64,000 nucleotides of DNA from GCA-2711565 sp963664245 (GTDB taxonomy: Bacteria > Bacteroidota > Bacteroidia > Bacteroidales > GCA-2711565), in NCBI GenBank assembly GCA_963664245.1, contig OY760934.1, positions 3,286,001 through 3,350,000 on the forward strand, written 5' to 3'. The notes beneath the pieces were generated by a model. The model was not told the origin of the DNA. It was given only the letters and a program-made list of their open reading frames with translations, and did no database searches. The position numbers and the translations under genes were made by a program. How positions within the stretch are numbered: position 1 is the first letter of the stretch; each line of letters starts with the position of its first letter. Positions 8,846 through 18,107 of this stretch are shown here, in pieces.

Positions 8846-10540
8846 CTATTTGAAGCGTTTTATTTCGCCATTTTTTAGTTTTCGCCAATAGTCGTTTAAA
8901 TCGCGTTTTACCTCGGGAGCCATGATGAGCAATCCTAAAATATTGGGGAATGCCATCGAAAGAATCATCATGTCGGAGAAGTCGATTACAGCTTCAAGTT
9001 CGGAAGAGGCTCCAACCACAATCATTACCAGGAAAATAATACGGAAAAAGGTAGCAGCTACTTTTCGGCTTCCAAACCATTTCTCGGAGAAGCGTCCGAA
9101 TAAATAATCAAAACCTTTTAAACCATAATACGACCACGAGATCATGGTTGAAAAAGCAAACAGGAAAATAGCGATCACCAAAATATAAGGGAACCAGGAA
9201 AACACGCTGCCGAAAGCCTGTGAGGTTAGCTGGGCTCCTTCAACGCCACCCGGGTTTTTGTAATAGCCGGTAAAAATAATGACGAGGGCGGTCATGGTAC
9301 AAATAACCACGGTGTCAATAAAAGGTTCGAGCAAAGAAACCAGGCCTTCTTTAATGGGTTTGTCGGTACGAACTGCGGAGTGAGCAATAGAAGCCGACCC
9401 AACCCCGGCTTCGTTAGAGAAAGCCGCCCGTTGAAAACCAACAATTAACACCCCGATAAATCCCCCTTTCATGGCCGCGGGCGAAAATGCCCCGTCGATA
9501 ATCAAGCCAAAGGCATGCCCGGCTTCGGTGATGTTCATGAAAATAATAACCAGTGCACAGGAAACATAAAGAACGGCCATAAATGGTACAATTTTGTCGG
9601 TAACTTTTGCAATGCTTTTGATTCCTCCAATGATAACGATGCCTACCAGAACGGCCAGAATGATTCCGAAATAAGCCCCGTAACCCGAAATGGAAGGAGC
9701 CATGAGCGAAAGCTGAGCAAAAGCCTGGTTGGCCTGGAACATATTTCCCCCGCCGAAAGAACCCCCGATAACCAGAATGGCAAAAACAACGGCTAAAGAA
9801 GCTCCCAGCCATTTCATGCCCCGTTTTTTTAATCCCATGTACAAGTAATACATCGGGCCGCCCGAAACCTGTCCGAACATATCAATTTTCCGGTATTTTA
9901 CGCCCAGGGTACATTCCACAAATTTCGACGACATGCCCAACAAGCCGGCCACGATCATCCAAAATGTTGCCCCGGGTCCGCCAATGGTAATGGCAATCGC
10001 CACACTGGCAATGTTTCCCAGTCCTACGGTTGCCGAAAGAGCGGTGGTCAATGCTTGAAAGTGAGATACTTCTCCTTTATGGCTGGGATCGTCGTAACGT
10101 CCCCGAACAATATCGATGGAATGCCTGAATCCGCGAATGTTAATGAACCGCATGAAGATTGTGAAAAACAAGGCTCCGCAAATCAACCAAAAAACCACCA
10201 GGTAAATTTTTGATTCTTTTTGTGAACCGTCGGCATTTAAAATCGGCTGGCCGTTTTCGTCGTAAATTTTGGGGTTGCGGATGCCGGTTGCTTCAAACGG
10301 GTCCCAAAATAAAACAGAAGACAAGGCATTTACAATGGGTACAAAAGCATCGTTGATTCGTTCACTCAGGTTTTTGTCTTTTTCAATGTTTTCTTGAGGC
10401 AGAACCTCTACCTCTACCTGCTCTTTTTGTTGTATGCTTTGAGCCTGTTCATCAGATTTTTTCAGGTCTTGTGCTCCGGCAAAGTTTGTGTTCAAAAAAA
10501 ACACAATCCCCAACAGAACCGTCAAATGCTTTTGTCTCAT
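8846..10540 (-). CDS. Alanine/glycine:cation symporter, AgcS family
   Basis: 564 residues. The symporter domain spans about residues 110-550 with ten or more hydrophobic segments and the family-typical SATVGLGNIASVAIA and GGPGATFWMIVAG motifs, plus FQRAAFSNEAGVGSA. It takes up small neutral amino acids with Na+ or H+ across the inner membrane. The first 100 residues are an extension that begins like a signal peptide (VLLGIVFFLNTNFAGAQ) followed by a charged linker, a form I know from Bacteroidota members. A universal stress protein lies immediately upstream on the same strand (23 bases between genes). Confidence 0.92.
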   Translation of the reverse strand: MRQKHLTVLLGIVFFLNTNFAGAQDLKKSDEQAQSIQQKEQVEVEVLPQENIEKDKNLSERINDAFVPIVNALSSVLFWDPFEATGIRNPKIYDENGQPILNADGSQKESKIYLVVFWLICGALFFTIFMRFINIRGFRHSIDIVRGRYDDPSHKGEVSHFQALTTALSATVGLGNIASVAIAITIGGPGATFWMIVAGLLGMSSKFVECTLGVKYRKIDMFGQVSGGPMYYLYMGLKKRGMKWLGASLAVVFAILVIGGSFGGGNMFQANQAFAQLSLMAPSISGYGAYFGIILAVLVGIVIIGGIKSIAKVTDKIVPFMAVLYVSCALVIIFMNITEAGHAFGLIIDGAFSPAAMKGGFIGVLIVGFQRAAFSNEAGVGSASIAHSAVRTDKPIKEGLVSLLEPFIDTVVICTMTALVIIFTGYYKNPGGVEGAQLTSQAFGSVFSWFPYILVIAIFLFAFSTMISWSYYGLKGFDYLFGRFSEKWFGSRKVAATFFRIIFLVMIVVGASSELEAVIDFSDMMILSMAFPNILGLLIMAPEVKRDLNDYWRKLKNGEIKRFK

Positions 10541-10563
10541 TTTATTTATGGTTTAATGCGATT

Positions 10564-11391
10564 TTATTTCTTTGGGTTAATACACAGAACCGGTATTTGC
10601 GAAGGATTATAAATCACTTTTTCTTCGGGCGAACCGAGAATGAACCAGGGCTCAAATTCGTCGTTATTGGTCATAATCATGATTAAATCAGCACTGCCCG
10701 ATACGGCATATTCCAACAATTGTTTCGAGAAATTGGATTCTTGCCGGGCTTCTGTTTCCGTGTAGTCAATATTTTTTTTATCCAGGGCGGTGGTAATTTT
10801 TTGACATACTTGATTGATGCGTTCGCGGTATTCTTTGTCGGGTTCCTTAAATTTAAAAATGTGGATTTTTGATTGGAAGGCAACATTTAATTTTTTGGCC
10901 CATTCAATTTTTTGTTCGTACTCGATGGATTCGTTTACCGGGAAAATCACGTTTTTGTAGCCCTGCCCCAATCCTCTTTTTTGAACCACAATTACCGGTA
11001 CCGGCGAGTGCAGGATGATGCGCATGGCGAAGCTGCCAAACAGTTTCTGAAAACCAGTTTTGCCCTCGGTTCCCAGCACCATTAATCCGGCACTTATTTC
11101 CTGGGCGGCTTTATTAATTTCGTTGAAAATACTTCCTTTGCGGATAATGGCTCCGGCATTTACCCGGTGAGTGTTTTTAATGCCTTCGGCAATTACCTCA
11201 AGGCGTTTTTCCAGGTCTTCTTCGGTTAAATCATGCTTTTGCATGTAGTGCCTGGTGTCTTTATTTATCACGTGCATGATGCAAACTTCGGCCTCGTAAG
11301 CTTTGGCAATTTCAACGCCGTGGTCAATTGCATTATCGCAGGCTTCCGAAAAATCGGTCGGGATTAAAATCAGTTTTTTTTTGTCGGGCAT
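10564..11391 (-). CDS. Universal stress protein, two tandem USP domains
   Basis: 275 residues from ATG at 11391 (a TTG at 11412 would add seven residues). Domain 1 (about residues 1-140) has ILIPTDFSEACDNAI and the nucleotide-binding-like GTEGKTGFQKLFGSFA followed by PVPVIVVQ. Domain 2 (about 145-270) ends in EEKVIYNPSQIPVLCI. USPs are cytosolic nucleotide-binding proteins linked to stress survival. The gene is divergent from a KefB-like antiporter, and USPs are often found beside ion transporters, so a role in monitoring that transporter is plausible but unproven. Confidence 0.9.
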   Translation of the reverse strand: MPDKKKLILIPTDFSEACDNAIDHGVEIAKAYEAEVCIMHVINKDTRHYMQKHDLTEEDLEKRLEVIAEGIKNTHRVNAGAIIRKGSIFNEINKAAQEISAGLMVLGTEGKTGFQKLFGSFAMRIILHSPVPVIVVQKRGLGQGYKNVIFPVNESIEYEQKIEWAKKLNVAFQSKIHIFKFKEPDKEYRERINQVCQKITTALDKKNIDYTETEARQESNFSKQLLEYAVSGSADLIMIMTNNDEFEPWFILGSPEEKVIYNPSQIPVLCINPKK

Positions 11392-11502
11392 GGTTTTCGT
11401 ATTGATAATCAATTATTCGCAAATTTTATAAAAAATATTTAATTAACCAATCAATATTGACAATTCATAATAATATCAAATAAGGCAGATTATTGTTCTA
11501 AT

Positions 11503-11510
11503 TAATTTTG
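11503..11510 (+). promoter_or_regulatory. -7 box (TAATTTTG) upstream of the antiporter gene
   Basis: TAnnTTTG match in the 174-base divergent gap, 55 bases before the ATG at 11566. No good -33 partner is visible. Confidence 0.3.
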
Positions 11511-11565
11511 TATTTTTATCTAAACTGATTGTGATCTAAGTATAAATTAAACACCGCGCTATTGA

Positions 11566-13476
11566 ATGATTTTACTCACCATACCCTTCGATTTTGATTT
11601 TTTCCCGTTGCTGGTAGTGGCAGCCATTGCCTGGGCTATTCCTATGTTGATGTCGTTATTGCGAATTACAAAAATACCAAGCGTTATTGTTGAGATTTTG
11701 GCCGGATATTTTATCGGTAAATATTTTATTATGTCGAACCCCAGCGAATCAACGGTTTTGCTGGATTATTTTGCCTTAACCGGTTTCATCTTTTTGATGT
11801 TTCTGGGAGGCTTGGAAATTGATGTGGATCAGCTCAGGGCTTCTTTTCCCCGAAGGAAGATTACTTACGCGCATTATTTAAAGAACCCGCTTTTGGTAGG
11901 CCTGGTTTATTTTTTCATAACACTTATTATTTCTTACCTGGCAGCATGGGTGTTTTCTCTTTTTGTGGATATTAAAAACATTTGGTATTTCTCCTTAATT
12001 ATGGTAACCACCTCGGTGGGAATTATTTTGCCGGTCTTAAAGAACCGTTCCGAAATCAATACTCATTTTGGGCAAATGTTGATATTAGCCGCGGCCATTG
12101 CCGATATTTTTAGCATCCTTCTTTTTACGGTTACGGCCTTTATTATTAAAAACGGCTTTAATGCCGAAATCCTTTGGGTTGGTGAGTTGCTGGTGCTGTT
12201 TGTTATTCTTTACCTGATCGGCATCTTCTTCAACCGCATAGCGATCATTCAAAAAATTACGTATCAGCTTTCGCATGCTGCTTCTCAAATAAAAATCAGG
12301 GGAACTATTTTGGTGATTTTAATTTTTGTGGTGGGAGCCCAGTTTGTCGAAAAAGAACTGATTTTGCTGGGGGCCTTTTTAAGTGGATTGTTGCTTTCGG
12401 TATTTATGCATAAAGAACGCTCCTTACTTTTGGTAAAACTGGATGGTTTTGGTTACGGATTTTTTATTCCGCTGTTCTTTATTATGGTTGGGGTTCATTT
12501 TGATGCAGCAGCTTTACAAGACCTGGATCGTAGCCTGTTTTTGTTTTTAGGACTTCTTTTATTAACGCTTTTTGCAATTAAAATCATCCCGTCTTTTTTG
12601 TGGATGCGCTTGTTTGGCGTTCGAAAGGCTATTGCCGGCGGATTTTTAATGTCGTCGCGGTTGAGCTTGATCATTGCTGCCGCAACCATTGGTTTGGAAC
12701 TCGGGGTGATTTCGCCTGGGGCCAATGCCAGCTTTATATTAATGGCCGTGATAACCTGCTTGTTTTCGCCGATTTTATACAACCTGATTAATACCCGAAA
12801 TGTATTTGAGGGAGATAAAACCATTATTGTTGGTGGTTCGAGCACCGGGGTTTTACTGGCTCGCCGCTTGCATCTTCATGGCAAAGCGGTTGTTATTATC
12901 GAGAAAGACGAAAAACGCTATAAGGAAATTAAAACCAAGGGAATCCGGGTAATTAACGGAGAGGCGAATGATGTAAACATATTCAGGAAATTAAAATTGA
13001 GCCAAGATAATTATGTGGTGGTTCTGACAAAAGATGACGAACAAAATATTAGCATCAGCCGGATGTTGCGGAACGAGTTCAGGCATGAGAACCTAATCTC
13101 CCGCGCAGGAGCTTCCAGTGTCTGGCAACGCTTACGAACTTTGGATGTTGAAACTTTTGATGCCCGCCGGGTGATTGCCAATACCATCGAAAATTTGATT
13201 GTCAGCCCCAGTACGTATCATACGGTGGTTGAAAGTTATGAGGATTTTCATATTGAAGAGATTAAAATTACCAACGAAGAGCTTGATGGCATGCAAATTA
13301 AAGAAATCCCGTTTCATGGCGACGGAACTATTATGATGATTCGCCGTGGGGACAATATGTATATCCCGCATGGAAATACTTACCTGCGTTTGGGCGATAT
13401 TATGAATGTATTCGGAACAACCTCTGCTTTGGAAGATTTCCGTGAAAAATTCAGATTTCAGAAGTTTGAGGGGTAA
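11566..13476 (+). CDS. KefB-like cation:proton antiporter (CPA2) with TrkA-N and TrkA-C domains
   Basis: 636 residues. A membrane domain of about 12 helices (residues 10-390) is of the Na+/H+ exchanger CPA2 type (FLMFLGGLEIDVDQL; ILLGAFLSGLLLS). It is followed by a cytosolic RCK/TrkA-N Rossmann domain starting KTIIVGGSSTGVLLARRL (about residues 421-440). A TrkA-C domain covers about residues 550-630. Such proteins exchange K+ or Na+ for H+ under nucleotide control. The Rossmann glycine motif is GGSSTG rather than GxGxxG. The universal stress gene is divergent from it. Confidence 0.9.
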   Translation: MILLTIPFDFDFFPLLVVAAIAWAIPMLMSLLRITKIPSVIVEILAGYFIGKYFIMSNPSESTVLLDYFALTGFIFLMFLGGLEIDVDQLRASFPRRKITYAHYLKNPLLVGLVYFFITLIISYLAAWVFSLFVDIKNIWYFSLIMVTTSVGIILPVLKNRSEINTHFGQMLILAAAIADIFSILLFTVTAFIIKNGFNAEILWVGELLVLFVILYLIGIFFNRIAIIQKITYQLSHAASQIKIRGTILVILIFVVGAQFVEKELILLGAFLSGLLLSVFMHKERSLLLVKLDGFGYGFFIPLFFIMVGVHFDAAALQDLDRSLFLFLGLLLLTLFAIKIIPSFLWMRLFGVRKAIAGGFLMSSRLSLIIAAATIGLELGVISPGANASFILMAVITCLFSPILYNLINTRNVFEGDKTIIVGGSSTGVLLARRLHLHGKAVVIIEKDEKRYKEIKTKGIRVINGEANDVNIFRKLKLSQDNYVVVLTKDDEQNISISRMLRNEFRHENLISRAGASSVWQRLRTLDVETFDARRVIANTIENLIVSPSTYHTVVESYEDFHIEEIKITNEELDGMQIKEIPFHGDGTIMMIRRGDNMYIPHGNTYLRLGDIMNVFGTTSALEDFREKFRFQKFEG

Positions 13477-13493
13477 TAAATCAGGATATAAAA

Positions 13494-13533
13494 AAGGGAC
13501 ATTTCGACTAAGCTCAATGTCCCTTGTGTTTTT
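13494..13533. terminator. Bidirectional intrinsic terminator
   Basis: Nine-base arms AAGGGACAT (13494-13502) and ATGTCCCTT (13517-13525) with a run of T after and a run of A before. It lies between the convergent antiporter and yebC genes and can serve both. Confidence 0.8.
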
Positions 13534-14243
13534 TATGCAATATTGGTAAACACTTCCTGAACATCATCGTCTTCTTCAATTTTGTCCAGCATTTTTTCAA
13601 TATCTTCCAGTTGTTCTTCGGTAAATTCAACAGGAGTTACAGGAAAACGTTTTAGTTTGGCCGATTTTATTTCAAAACCTTTTTCTTCAATGGCAGTTCC
13701 TAGCGAACCAAAATTGGTGTAATCGCCATAAGCGTAAACCATTCCTTCGTTTTCTTCAACTTCTTCCAGGCCGTGGTCAATGAGTTCTAGTTCTAGTTCT
13801 TCCAAATCCACTTCATCGGTTTTTTCAAATTCGATCACCGCTTTACGGTTAAACATAAACTCTAAAGAACCTGCAGGTACAAAGCTTCCGCCGGCTTTAT
13901 TAAAATAAGAACGAACATTAGCAACCGTCCGGGTGGTGTTATCGGTAGTACATTCCACAAAAACCAATACCCCGTGAGGGCCTTTGCCTTCGTAAGTGGT
14001 TTCTATATAGTTTGCCGAATCTTTTCCGGTAGCACGTTTAATGGCATTTTCAATATTGTCTTTGGGCATGTTTTGTGCCTTGGCGTTTTGAATGGCTGTT
14101 CTCAGCCGGGGGTTCATGTCCGGGTCGGGGCCGCCTTCTTTTGCTGCGTGTTGAATAACTTTGGCAAGTTTGGGGAATATCTTCGACATTTTGTCCCATC
14201 TTTTTTCTTTGGCCGCACGGCGGTATTCAAATGCTCTACCCAT
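13533..14243 (-). CDS. YebC/PmpR family regulatory/translation factor
   Basis: 236 residues. MGRAFEYRRAAKEKRWDKMSKIFPKLAKVIQ at the start is the Bacteroidota variant of the YebC N-terminus (MAGHSKW in other phyla). GGPDPDMNPRLR, YEGKGPHGVLVFVEC and the GSLEFMFNRK block follow. YebC proteins are cytosolic; they were described as DNA-binding regulators and more recently linked to relieving ribosome stalling. A -7 box TATTTTTG lies 25 bases upstream. The gene shares the terminator at 13494-13533 with the convergent antiporter gene. Confidence 0.93.
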   Translation of the reverse strand: MGRAFEYRRAAKEKRWDKMSKIFPKLAKVIQHAAKEGGPDPDMNPRLRTAIQNAKAQNMPKDNIENAIKRATGKDSANYIETTYEGKGPHGVLVFVECTTDNTTRTVANVRSYFNKAGGSFVPAGSLEFMFNRKAVIEFEKTDEVDLEELELELIDHGLEEVEENEGMVYAYGDYTNFGSLGTAIEEKGFEIKSAKLKRFPVTPVEFTEEQLEDIEKMLDKIEEDDDVQEVFTNIA

Positions 14244-14268
14244 GTATATTGTTTTTAAAATTAGGCTG

Positions 14269-14276
14269 CAAAAATA
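14269..14276 (-). promoter_or_regulatory. -7 box (TATTTTTG) of the yebC gene
   Basis: TAnnTTTG match on the minus strand, 25 bases upstream of the ATG at 14243. Confidence 0.45.
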
Positions 14277-14328
14277 ATAATTCTAAACAAATTTATTTAC
14301 AATCGATAATGCTTAAAAATATAATTTG

Positions 14329-14946
14329 CTAATATTTCTTTTTTAATAAACTTCTAAAAAATAGAAATGCAAAAATGTATGGTATTAAACCAAGAGTGCT
14401 GGTAATGATGTAAATTTTATTGGACACAGAATATGAGTTATTTATGATGCTGAAAGAATTAATACTTGAAACGGTTAAACATCCTAAAACCCAGGCAAAA
14501 TAGAAAATGGAATAGTAATGTAAATATCCTATAATATCTATCTCGTTTTTGTTAATACCTATAAATTTTATCAAGATGAATATTTGTAATATAGCAGTAA
14601 TGCCTGTTATAATTACAAATGAATATTGAAAATATTCGTTAACAATTATGAGGCTTAAAATATTTCCTAGGCTTGCTATACAAGCAAAAACGATAAATAT
14701 TGCAAATAAAATCTTAAGCCTTGTTATTTCGAATACGTATACTATAACCCTAAAAAGTATTGCCCAAAATAAGACTATACTGAACGAATATAATGAAGTG
14801 TGAACTAGATTTCTGATTTTTGTCTGATGTCCTGTTTTATAAAAAATGAACTCAGGAAAGCTTGAAAAAACACCTAATGCAAATAGTATTAATATTAAGA
14901 AAATCCCAAATCTGATTTCGTTCTTCGAAACTTCTTTAGTTAACAT
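14329..14946 (-). CDS. Unknown six-helix membrane protein
   Basis: 205 residues with six or seven hydrophobic segments (about residues 10-30, 45-67, 73-98, 105-128, 140-165 and 178-200). There is no catalytic motif and few charged residues in the helices. I recognise no family. It starts 9 bases after the stop of the potassium channel gene on the same strand, so the two are probably cotranscribed. Its base composition is clearly more AT-rich than the channel gene, which suggests a later addition to the operon. A role related to ion transport is only a guess from context. Confidence 0.6.
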   Translation of the reverse strand: MLTKEVSKNEIRFGIFLILILFALGVFSSFPEFIFYKTGHQTKIRNLVHTSLYSFSIVLFWAILFRVIVYVFEITRLKILFAIFIVFACIASLGNILSLIIVNEYFQYSFVIITGITAILQIFILIKFIGINKNEIDIIGYLHYYSIFYFAWVLGCLTVSSINSFSIINNSYSVSNKIYIITSTLGLIPYIFAFLFFRSLLKKKY

Positions 14947-14955
14947 GTTTAGGAT

Positions 14956-15969
14956 TTAAAGCGTATGAAAAATATTCCGCATCTGGGCAATTTGTTCTTT
15001 GGTTCCCAGTACAAAAATTTTTGAATTTGGGATAACCCTGGTTTCGGGAGAAGGATTAATGATGTATTCGCCTTCGGGGGTTTTAAAGCCAATGATGTTG
15101 GCCCCGGTCAGCCTTCTTACTCCGATTTCGTCAATGGATTTATTAATGGCTTCTTTAGGTAGATGGTCGCACACAATTTCTTCGAGGTTGATGGGGCTGT
15201 CGCCTTTTACCGAGAGGTGGTCCATAAATTCAATAATATCCGGACGGGCAACCATGTAGGCCATGTGGGCTCCGCCTACTTTTTCGGGCATTACCACGTT
15301 GTTGGCCCCGGCAGCTTTTAATTTTTTTTCAGAGCTGTTGCTTGCCCCACGGCTAATAATTGTTATTTTCGGGTTCATTGAGCGGGCCGAAAGTGTTACA
15401 AAAAGATTGTCGGCATCGTTTGGCAGGGTGGTAATTAAAGCCGATGCTTTGCTAATGTTGGCCTTTTCCAGGGTTTCATCTTCGGTTGCATCCCCTTCAA
15501 TAAAATTAAACTTGCTGCCCAAGTGTTGATACAATAAACTTTTATCGGTATCAATAACCACAAACTTGCGGTTATGAGCTTCAAGCTCGCTGGCTGCTTG
15601 TTGGCCATTACGGCCAAATCCGCATATAATGATATGATTTTCCATTTTTTTTAGTTTGGATCTTTTTTGGTAGCCACTTAAAATATAGTGTAATCGTCCT
15701 TCAAAAAACTGGGTGGCTATGATTGAAGCGACATAGGCCAACACTCCTAAGCTGAATAAAATTAAAAATGTGGTGAAGATTTGACCGCTGGCCGAAAGTT
15801 CGTGAACCTCTCCATAACCAACCGTAGATATCGTAATTACGGTCATGTAAAAGGCTTCGAGTATGGTAAAATCTTCAAGCAGGATGAACCCAATGGTTCC
15901 AAGAGCCAATAACGAGATCAGCAAAAACGAAGCGTAAATAATTTTCAGTTTATTATTGTCGGAGTTCAA
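14956..15969 (-). CDS. Potassium channel with TrkA-N/TrkA-C (RCK) domains
   Basis: 337 residues. Two membrane helices (about residues 9-30 and 68-92) flank a pore loop with selectivity filter TVGYGE (about residues 45-50). A Rossmann RCK domain begins at HIIICGFGRNGQQAA (about residue 112). A TrkA-C domain occupies about residues 250-335. This is the MthK/Kch layout of an inner-membrane K+ channel gated by a cytosolic ligand. The start is a TTG (15969), since no ATG lies nearby upstream; a TATCTTTG box 22 bases upstream supports it. The unknown membrane protein follows by 9 bases. Confidence 0.9.
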   Translation of the reverse strand: MNSDNNKLKIIYASFLLISLLALGTIGFILLEDFTILEAFYMTVITISTVGYGEVHELSASGQIFTTFLILFSLGVLAYVASIIATQFFEGRLHYILSGYQKRSKLKKMENHIIICGFGRNGQQAASELEAHNRKFVVIDTDKSLLYQHLGSKFNFIEGDATEDETLEKANISKASALITTLPNDADNLFVTLSARSMNPKITIISRGASNSSEKKLKAAGANNVVMPEKVGGAHMAYMVARPDIIEFMDHLSVKGDSPINLEEIVCDHLPKEAINKSIDEIGVRRLTGANIIGFKTPEGEYIINPSPETRVIPNSKIFVLGTKEQIAQMRNIFHTL

Positions 15970-15991
15970 ACCAATATATTTTAAGTTTAAA

Positions 15992-15999
15992 CAAAGATA
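15992..15999 (-). promoter_or_regulatory. -7 box (TATCTTTG) of the potassium channel gene
   Basis: Perfect TAnnTTTG on the minus strand ending 22 bases before the TTG start. It supports the chosen start, because any start further upstream would lie in or before the promoter. Confidence 0.45.
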
Positions 16000-16012
16000 G
16001 TAATTTGGGAAA

Positions 16013-17278
16013 TTAGTTGGATTGTTTTAGTAATTCATAACCAATCTGGCAATCGAGGCACCTTTTTTTGTCGCAATATTCTTTTTTTAGATGGAGAAGG
16101 GCCTGGGTGAAAAAAGCCGAATTGGTGTTCACGCCTATCTTTTTCCATTGGCGGATGATTTGGTTTTGCTCGCCTTCAATGGCTTCGAGGAATTTTAAGG
16201 CGCGTTCGCCATATTTATCTTCTGCTTTAATTTTACTTGTTACAAACAAAAACGGGATCACGGTGTTAATCAGGATAAGCTGGGTGGCCTGCATTCCAAA
16301 ATGTTTTGCAGAAGCTTTGCTTTCTTTGTCAAAATTGAAATGGGTGATCCAGTATTCGCTGGCATTAAGCGTGAAATAGCGTTTGATATTTTCCAGTTTT
16401 TTTGTTTCCAGAATTAGAGAAAGTAGTGCCGATGAGTGGTAAATTAACCCGGCAAATTGTGAAATGCGGATGGTCGGGAAATTGGACGGGCGGAGGCGGG
16501 CAAATTTCCAAACATGGGCCGGGATATTCTTTAGGTCGAATTTCTTTTTCAAGAACCCGTACTCTTTTTGGAGTTCCAGTGGATATTCGTCTTTAAATTT
16601 ATTTTCCAACAAGCCTGCTTGCCCGTAAAGTAAAGCCTCAATCTGCCGGAGGCTGTTTTTATGCTTTGATAAAACTTTTAAAGGAAGTGATTTGGCAAGC
16701 ATTTCAAAAGCTTCTCCGTTAACTTTTAAGCCAAAGTTGCGAGCCAGTTTCTCGTAAAAGGTTTGCCCAATATTATAATTGTTTTCTTTGATTTGTGCTA
16801 AAATTTTTGAGGCTTTTTCTTCCAACTTTTCAATGGCCATGCTGCTCATGAAATTGAAAAACTTAAAGCGGTCGATGCTTGTAATTTGTGTTTCGCAAGG
16901 AATCCAGTTCATGTTGCTCATAAATCCCTGATAGTTTAGAAACAGCTTTTTGTCAAACCTGTTTTTAAGTTCCAGGGTAGGGATATTTAGCCGCTTTTTT
17001 TTCAGGTCGTCTTCGTACACCACATGCAGTACAACCGATTTGTATTTGGGGTTTGATTGATGATTGTGCTTGAACCAATCGGAGCTTTTAACATGAATTT
17101 CAATTTGCCCGGCCCAAATGGTTTCCCCGATTTTAATGATTGCAAAGGAAAAATCAGGCCCTGCATCCTGGTTTTTTTGTCCCGGGTTCTTTACGCTTAT
17201 CTCTTCTCCATCGCTTGTAAAAAGCGGCTGACTAAACAGTTGAAACTTCCAGAGGTAGCTTAAAAACACTTCGTTCAT
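16013..17278 (-). CDS. DUF2851 family protein
   Basis: 421 residues. The N-terminal block (residues 1-80) contains GQKNQDAGPDFSFAIIKIG and WAGQIEIHVKSSDWFKH, the most conserved part of the DUF2851 family of Bacteroidota. The ArgXXXFP-type segment RLRPSNFPTIRISQFAGLI lies near residue 260. Four Cys near the C-terminus (KKEYCDKKRCLDCQIG) could bind a metal. The QIEIHVKSSDW stretch recalls the E-x-K core of restriction-like nucleases, which is an inference. The molecular function is unknown. ATG at 17278. Confidence 0.85.
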   Translation of the reverse strand: MNEVFLSYLWKFQLFSQPLFTSDGEEISVKNPGQKNQDAGPDFSFAIIKIGETIWAGQIEIHVKSSDWFKHNHQSNPKYKSVVLHVVYEDDLKKKRLNIPTLELKNRFDKKLFLNYQGFMSNMNWIPCETQITSIDRFKFFNFMSSMAIEKLEEKASKILAQIKENNYNIGQTFYEKLARNFGLKVNGEAFEMLAKSLPLKVLSKHKNSLRQIEALLYGQAGLLENKFKDEYPLELQKEYGFLKKKFDLKNIPAHVWKFARLRPSNFPTIRISQFAGLIYHSSALLSLILETKKLENIKRYFTLNASEYWITHFNFDKESKASAKHFGMQATQLILINTVIPFLFVTSKIKAEDKYGERALKFLEAIEGEQNQIIRQWKKIGVNTNSAFFTQALLHLKKEYCDKKRCLDCQIGYELLKQSN

Positions 17279-17409
17279 GGTTGTCGGATTTGTGTTTTAT
17301 TCCATTTTTGATGATTTGTCCTCTTTTTGAGAGGATATTCTTTAAAATTTCTTTATTTAAGCTTTAGGTAAAATTATTTAGTCGCTTGCTAGATAGGTGA
17401 TTGTAGTAT

Positions 17410-17441
17410 TTTGGAATCTATGTGTTTAATTCGTACTTTTG
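17410..17441 (+). promoter_or_regulatory. Complete Bacteroidota promoter: TTTG (-33), 20-base spacer, TACTTTTG (-7)
   Basis: TTTG at 17410-17413 and TACTTTTG at 17434-17441 are 20 bases apart, the expected spacing for the primary sigma factor of Bacteroidota. The first gene of the zapA block starts at 17467. Confidence 0.65.
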
Positions 17442-17466
17442 TTAGGTGTTTAATTTTATGTCTTAA

Positions 17467-17754
17467 ATGAAAGATAAAAAGGTTCTGATCACAGGAATAG
17501 AATATAAAGTTCGAACACTCATTGATCGGTACGAAAAATTGCAGCACGAGTGTGAAGAAATTAAACAAGAAAACGCAGAACTTAAAAATATAATCGAAGA
17601 AAAAAATATATTTGTAGAAAATTTAAAAGAAGAATTACAAAAAACAAAATTAGCAAAATCACTAGGGGCCTTAAAAGGCTCTAATGAAGCTAAAATAAAA
17701 ATAAATGAACTGGTGCGGGAAATTGATAAATGTATAGGATTTTTAAATCAATAG
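17467..17754 (+). CDS. Small coiled-coil protein, ZapB-like
   Basis: 95 residues, almost entirely a heptad-repeat coiled coil between residues 10 and 65 (IDRYEKLQHECEEIKQENAELKN shows the pattern). This is followed by a short C-terminal helix ending in REIDKCIGFLNQ. It lies 24 bases before zapA. The layout is seen in other Bacteroidota and suggests a divisome coiled-coil partner comparable to ZapB, but coiled coils give little sequence identity, so that is an inference from position. Confidence 0.65.
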   Translation: MKDKKVLITGIEYKVRTLIDRYEKLQHECEEIKQENAELKNIIEEKNIFVENLKEELQKTKLAKSLGALKGSNEAKIKINELVREIDKCIGFLNQ

Positions 17755-17778
17755 GTAGCAAACCTGTTTGGAAAATAA

Positions 17779-18066
17779 ATGGACGAATTAACAATATCAG
17801 TTACAATTGCTGACAGACCATATAGACTAAAAATAAAGAAAGAAGAAGAGGAGAGGGTTAGGAAAGCAGCGAAACAAATAAACGAACGCATAAAAGATTA
17901 TTCAGAAAATTATGCGTTTAATGACCGCCAGGATTTGTTGGCCATGGTTTCGCTCGAATTTGCAAACGCTTCGATGGTTTACAAAAGCGAGTTGGATAAA
18001 GTTGATGATAAAGAATCGGAGAAATTAACTGAAATTGACCATTTACTATCCCAACATCTTGATTAA
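17779..18066 (+). CDS. zapA: Cell division protein ZapA
   Basis: 95 residues. SVTIADRPYRLKIKKEEEERVRKAAKQINERI is the ZapA N-terminal fold, followed by a helix with LLAMVSLEFANA and a C-terminal coiled coil. ZapA binds FtsZ filaments and promotes Z-ring bundling in the cytosol. It follows the coiled-coil protein after 24 bases and precedes the 6S-like RNA and RNase Y, a gene order I associate with Bacteroidota. Confidence 0.85.
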   Translation: MDELTISVTIADRPYRLKIKKEEEERVRKAAKQINERIKDYSENYAFNDRQDLLAMVSLEFANASMVYKSELDKVDDKESEKLTEIDHLLSQHLD

Positions 18067-18107
18067 AAGTCTGCATTGTAGCAAGTTCTTTGAAAGAGAT
18101 TTAAGAA

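Noticed and set aside
11392..11412. TTG start for the universal stress protein
   Set aside because: Adds seven residues without family support; the ATG at 11391 gives the normal N-terminus.
13494..13533. Small RNA between antiporter and yebC
   Set aside because: The hairpin sits between two convergent stops with T-runs in both directions, which fits a shared terminator.
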